Assembly: GCA_020721025.1 (NCBI GenBank)
Contig: DYNO01000137.1
Location: 1 to 9,071 of the forward strand
Direction: 5' to 3'
DNA length: 9,071 nucleotides
From: Thiomargarita sp.
Lineage (GTDB): Bacteria; Pseudomonadota; Gammaproteobacteria; Beggiatoales; Beggiatoaceae
The notes beneath the pieces were generated by a model. It worked only from the letters and a program-made list of their open reading frames with translations, was not told where the DNA came from and searched no databases. A program made the position numbers and the translations under genes. Below are positions 6,658 through 9,071 of this stretch, in pieces. Every line of letters begins with the position of its first letter. The stretch's first letter is position 1.

Positions 6658-6760
6658 TTCAGTGGATAATTTTTCATCATCGGCGAAATTCATGGGTTAG
6701 AAATATATCCAGTTTGTCAACAGACTGAAATTTAAATGAAATCTTGAAGTTATCCGAACG
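6658..6760 (-). repeat. Intergenic inverted-repeat element, copy B
   Basis: Read on the minus strand, this copy begins with the block CGTTCGGATAACTTCAAG (6760-6743) and ends with TGATGAAAAATTATCCACTG. The arm core TTATCC (6750-6755) is perfectly complementary to GGATAA (6664-6669). The closing arm shares GATGAAAAATTATC with copy A apart from one base, and TCCAC with copy C. The interior is the most divergent of the three copies. It lies 164 bases downstream of the cheC-like gene, in that gene's direction, and just upstream of truA. The rest of the 308-base gap (6761-6924) shows no gene, only a 14-base palindrome at 6777-6790. Confidence 0.7.
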
Positions 6761-6776
6761 TCCGCCAAATGATTAG

Positions 6777-6790
6777 TTTTTAGCTAAAAA
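6777..6790. repeat. Perfect palindrome TTTTTAGCTAAAAA
   Basis: Fourteen bases read identically on both strands, 17 bases outside repeat copy B in the gap after the cheC-like gene. With an AT-rich symmetrical core it could be a protein-binding site or a small hairpin, but no promoter elements are evident around it. Confidence 0.4.
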
Positions 6791-6924
6791 TAGGCGAATT
6801 GTGACTTCTGTAAAATTTTGTTGAGAATTAAGCGACTGATATTTTAGTGAAAATAGGGATTCAAAAAGTGACCGTAGAATATTTTTTAACTTGTTATTCG
6901 CTCATTTGACATCATGACAACGAT

Positions 6925-7566
6925 TTAACTTTTCTTTTCATAACGTTTACATTGCCTAACATATTCATTGACACTGTCTTTAAAGCGATGAATGGAGGCG
7001 ATATCGAGAATAAATGCCACATAGCCGCTGATATTGCTACTGTGTAGTTTGAAATTCATTCGCAGAAACATTACAATTTCATCCTCCAACGGAATGGTCG
7101 CGTCCAATACTTCCTGTGCAGAACCAATCATAAAAATCGGTAAACCGCTGGCAACTTCTTCTTTCATCAAAACATCGGCGAGGGTACTCAAACAAGAATT
7201 CAAAATTACATTGCCGACTTCCATCAATGCGTCTTGCTCAAGCTCGGTCAACATATCTTGAGATAATTCTTGTTTCATCAAGGCTTTCACCAAATCTAAA
7301 CTATTTTCTTTAGGAAATAATAAGAACACATCGCCCCAAAATGACCCTCTGAAGTGTTGCTTGATTGCCACAATGCGTTTATACGGATCCGCTTCAATGT
7401 GTGCAGCAGCGTCCTGACGCAACAGCAACTCTACCGATGGGATGGATAATTTCACCTCATCATCAAGCATTTGGCTCAGAGAGAAAGCGGCGTATCCCAT
7501 TCCTATATTTAACAACTCGGTAATCGCATCGCGCTGCAACTCTGTTAAGTGCATAGAGTCATCCAT
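6925..7566 (-). CDS. CheC-like CheY-P phosphatase
   Basis: CheC/CheX/FliY-family proteins dephosphorylate phospho-CheY. This 213-residue product holds two copies of the family active-site pattern D-x3-E-x2-N-x22-P. The first is Asp13, Glu17, Asn20 and Pro43, within DAITELLNIGMGYAAFSLS. The second is Asp112, Glu116, Asn119 and Pro143 (spacing one residue longer), within EQDALMEVGNVILNS. Two sites in one chain is the CheC arrangement. No signal peptide or membrane segment is seen. Its start lies inside the last codons of the CheY-like gene (8-base overlap) and has no Shine-Dalgarno sequence, so the two are probably co-translated. An internal ATG four codons on is an alternative start. The natural partner is the adjacent receiver; the output controlled is unknown. 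Confidence 0.88.
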   Translation of the reverse strand: MDDSMHLTELQRDAITELLNIGMGYAAFSLSQMLDDEVKLSIPSVELLLRQDAAAHIEADPYKRIVAIKQHFRGSFWGDVFLLFPKENSLDLVKALMKQELSQDMLTELEQDALMEVGNVILNSCLSTLADVLMKEEVASGLPIFMIGSAQEVLDATIPLEDEIVMFLRMNFKLHSSNISGYVAFILDIASIHRFKDSVNEYVRQCKRYEKKS

Positions 7567-7915
7567 TGAGGAACTTCAGAATTTTTTCTTCGGTGATGGG
7601 TTTAGAAATAAAACTGATTTTTAATGCCTCCGCTTTTTGCTTCACGGCATCTTGAATATTCGCGGTGAGTAATCCAATTTTTGCTTGAGGGAAACGTTCC
7701 AGCAAAGTGGAAGCGAGCAGTAATCCATCCATGCCGGGCATGTTTAAATCCAACGTAGCAATAGTGATGTCAGTTGATTGCGTTTTAGACAGGGCTTCTT
7801 CCGCATTACTGGCTTCAATCACCGTCGCTTCAGGATTGGAATGATTAATGATTGTACGGATGAGCATCCTAGAAACTCGACTGTCGTCAACAACTAAAAT
7901 CGTTGGAGGTATCAT
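7559..7915 (-). CDS. Stand-alone CheY-like response regulator
   Basis: This 118-residue protein is a single receiver domain without an output domain. The acidic pair Asp10-Asp11 (LVVDDSRVSR), the phosphorylation site Asp56 (LDLNMPGMDG), Thr84 (GLLTAN) and Lys105 (ISKPITEEK) are all present, so it should be phosphorylated and switch conformation normally. It acts by protein contact rather than DNA binding. The next gene, overlapping by 8 bases, encodes a CheC-like phosphatase that would reset it. GGGAA lies about 8 bases before the ATG. No histidine kinase, CheA or receptor is in the window, so the upstream kinase and the target are unknown. I leave the symbol blank because a flagellar-motor role cannot be assumed. 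Confidence 0.93.
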   Translation of the reverse strand: MIPPTILVVDDSRVSRMLIRTIINHSNPEATVIEASNAEEALSKTQSTDITIATLDLNMPGMDGLLLASTLLERFPQAKIGLLTANIQDAVKQKAEALKISFISKPITEEKILKFLNG

Positions 7916-8037
7916 ACTAATTTCCCAAATAATAAATAAGGTTCATTGTAAAAAGCTAAAATAGACTACGTTGTTTCAGTTTGATATTTACTTGGCGTTC
8001 GTAGATCACTGCTTATTCTAAAATATTTTACTTGTGT

Positions 8038-8526
8038 TTAAATCACGGTCTTTTTTCGTACCGTCAACGTGCCCGCCTCATGCGCCAATAACCAAGATTT
8101 ACGCCATACGCCATACGCATAACCGCTCAAATTTCCTTGTTTTGCAATCACCCGGTGACAGGGAATCAGAATTGCAATCGGATTACAACGATTTGCTTGA
8201 CCAATGGCACGAGCCGCCTTAGGGTTGCCCAATAGGGTCGCGATTGCACTGTAACTTGTTGTTTTACCGTAAGGAATCTGTTCAAGCTGTTGCCAAACCT
8301 GTTGCATAAACTGCGATCCCGCCGGACGAAGCGGTATGGAAAATTGTTGTAACTTCCCACGAAAATAGGCATCCAACTGGGCGATACATTCCGTCAAAAA
8401 TGGCGTAGTAGCGGCGACAATGGGTGCGTCCTGAGTCACAAATCGACACATTAATAGCGCATCCTCCTGTGCAACTAACTCAAGCATTCCCAAGGGTGAT
8501 TGATAGTTCGCTGGTGTGATGGTCAC
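8038..8526 (-). CDS. ogt: Methylated-DNA--protein-cysteine methyltransferase (Ogt/MGMT type)
   Basis: This suicide repair enzyme transfers the alkyl group from O6-methylguanine (and O4-methylthymine) in DNA to its own cysteine. The 162-residue product has the acceptor Cys123 in IPCHRVIAKQGNLSGYAYG. It also has the helix-turn-helix and arginine-finger region PYGKTTSYSAIATLLGNPK (85-103 region) followed by ARAIGQANRCNPI. The N-terminal domain is present, but no Ada regulatory domain. The GTG at 8524-8526 is preceded by TTGAGAAACAAT and gives the usual family N-terminus. A TTG at 8547 would add seven residues. It is a single gene 122 bases upstream of the CheY-like gene, with repeat copy C just upstream. 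The choice of Ogt over another O6-alkylguanine transferase name is by size. Confidence 0.93.
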   Translation of the reverse strand: MTITPANYQSPLGMLELVAQEDALLMCRFVTQDAPIVAATTPFLTECIAQLDAYFRGKLQQFSIPLRPAGSQFMQQVWQQLEQIPYGKTTSYSAIATLLGNPKAARAIGQANRCNPIAILIPCHRVIAKQGNLSGYAYGVWRKSWLLAHEAGTLTVRKKTVI

Positions 8527-8570
8527 ATTGTTTCTCAAAAATATCAAATCACTTTGAATTCAATGACTGT

Positions 8571-8663
8571 GGACAGTTTCTTGTCATCAAAGACATCAAT
8601 CAGTTAAAAATTTTTATTTGTTTCTACAACCCATTGCAATGAAATTTTAAAACTGTCCGAACG
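8571..8663 (-). repeat. Intergenic inverted-repeat element, copy C
   Basis: The arms GGACAGTTT (8571-8579) and AAACTGTCC (8650-8658) are perfectly complementary. On the minus strand the conserved block begins CGTTCGGACAGTTTTAAA at 8663 and matches copy A over 8638-8663 at 23 of 26 positions. Where A and B have GGATAA paired with TTATC, C has GGACAG paired with CTGTCC, so both changed bases are matched by complementary changes in the other arm. It begins 29 bases past the glnB stop and reads in glnB's direction, upstream of ogt. Confidence 0.8.
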
Positions 8664-8692
8664 ATTGTAATCAACAGATTGAGTTGTGTAAA

Positions 8693-9031
8693 TCAAATTG
8701 CCTCGTGATCTTGTTCACCGGTGCGGATGCGAATCACCTTTTCGACCGACGTGACAAAAATCTTACCATCGCCAATTTTACCAGTCCGAGCGGCATTGGT
8801 GATCGCTTCAATACAACTCTCTACTTGTTCTGTCGTGACAATCAGTTCTAACTTGGTTTTGGGCAAAAAATCCACCACATATTCTGCACCGCGATAAAGT
8901 TCGGTGTGCCCTTTTTGTCTGCCAAATCCCTTGACTTCGGTCACCGTGATGCCCGTCACCCCAACCGCGGATAACGCCTCACGCACATCGTCTAATCGGA
9001 ATGGTTTAATAATGGCTTCAATTTTTTTCAT
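8693..9031 (-). CDS. glnB: Nitrogen regulatory protein P-II, GlnB type
   Basis: PII is a small trimeric sensor that binds ATP/ADP and 2-oxoglutarate and is uridylylated by GlnD to report nitrogen status to glutamine synthetase adenylyltransferase and NtrB. The 112-residue product shows the signature KGFGRQKGHTELYRGAEY with the uridylylation site Tyr51 in the T-loop. TGKIGDGKIFV and RIRTGEQDHEAI follow. Thr43 and Asp54, with the E. coli GlnB-like tail ending in AI, favour GlnB over GlnK. AGGAG (9042-9046) lies 10 bases before the ATG. No amtB follows, which also speaks against glnK. The gene ends in the gap that carries repeat copy C. Confidence 0.96.
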   Translation of the reverse strand: MKKIEAIIKPFRLDDVREALSAVGVTGITVTEVKGFGRQKGHTELYRGAEYVVDFLPKTKLELIVTTEQVESCIEAITNAARTGKIGDGKIFVTSVEKVIRIRTGEQDHEAI

Positions 9032-9053
9032 AAATAGCTTTCTCCTGATAACT

Positions 9054-9059
9054 ATTATA
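9054..9059 (-). promoter_or_regulatory. Probable -10 box of the glnB promoter
   Basis: A perfect TATAAT lies on the minus strand 22 bases ahead of the glnB start codon, with the ribosome binding site between them. The matching -35 region would fall beyond the right edge of the window, so the promoter cannot be completed or assigned to a sigma factor here. Confidence 0.45.
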
Positions 9060-9071
9060 GAACCGATTTGA

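Noticed and set aside
6661..6669. DnaA-box-like TTATCCACT inside repeat copy B as part of an origin
   Set aside because: It is a single site with one mismatch to TTATCCACA, and it is part of a repeat arm shared with other copies. There is no box cluster or dnaA gene.
7995..8035. Fourth copy of the repeat (CGTTCG followed by AT-rich sequence) in the ogt-CheY gap
   Set aside because: Similarity stops after the first six bases and there is no complementary second arm.
4035..8663. CRISPR array
   Set aside because: The three repeats are kilobases apart, lie on different strands and are separated by housekeeping genes; there are no regular spacers or cas genes.

Overview
The window looks like ordinary core chromosome of a moderately AT-rich gammaproteobacterium. 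The evidence is the set of genes and their sequence character: an rpmH-rnpA-yidD-yidC cluster, a YidC with a long periplasmic domain and a Pseudomonas-like C-terminal insertase core, a GlnB-type PII protein, TrmJ, TruA, FolP and ArgC. A sulfur-oxidising Thiotrichales (Beggiatoa-like) source is my best guess from overall feel. No marker gene here proves it.

Layout from left to right. The first ~80 bases hold a near-consensus sigma70 promoter and ribosome binding site, on the minus strand, for a gene that leaves the window. Next comes the minus-strand cluster yidC, yidD, rnpA, rpmH (131-2524), which supplies the membrane insertase, its accessory factor, the RNase P protein and ribosomal protein L34, read from a promoter at 2565-2594. 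A gap of about 420 bases follows, with possible remnants of a decayed gene and a candidate ArgR-type operator/promoter just ahead of argC, the only plus-strand gene with strong support (2945-3976). argC converges on a minus-strand group: folP and trmJ (overlapping ATGA junction), then truA upstream of them. Further right on the minus strand are a CheC-type phosphatase and a stand-alone CheY-like receiver (overlapping by 8 bases), a methylated-DNA repair methyltransferase, and glnB at the right edge.

Most genes are housekeeping. Two points stand out. First, three intergenic gaps carry copies of one inverted-repeat element of about 80-105 bases. Each copy lies downstream of a gene and reads in that gene's direction, with a 26-base conserved block starting CGTTCGGA and a second arm complementary to part of it. 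Base changes in one arm are matched by complementary changes in the other. Second, the CheY/CheC pair is a self-contained phospho-switch with no other chemotaxis gene in view. I see no CRISPR array, insertion sequence, prophage, toxin or defence locus, and no tRNA or rRNA gene.
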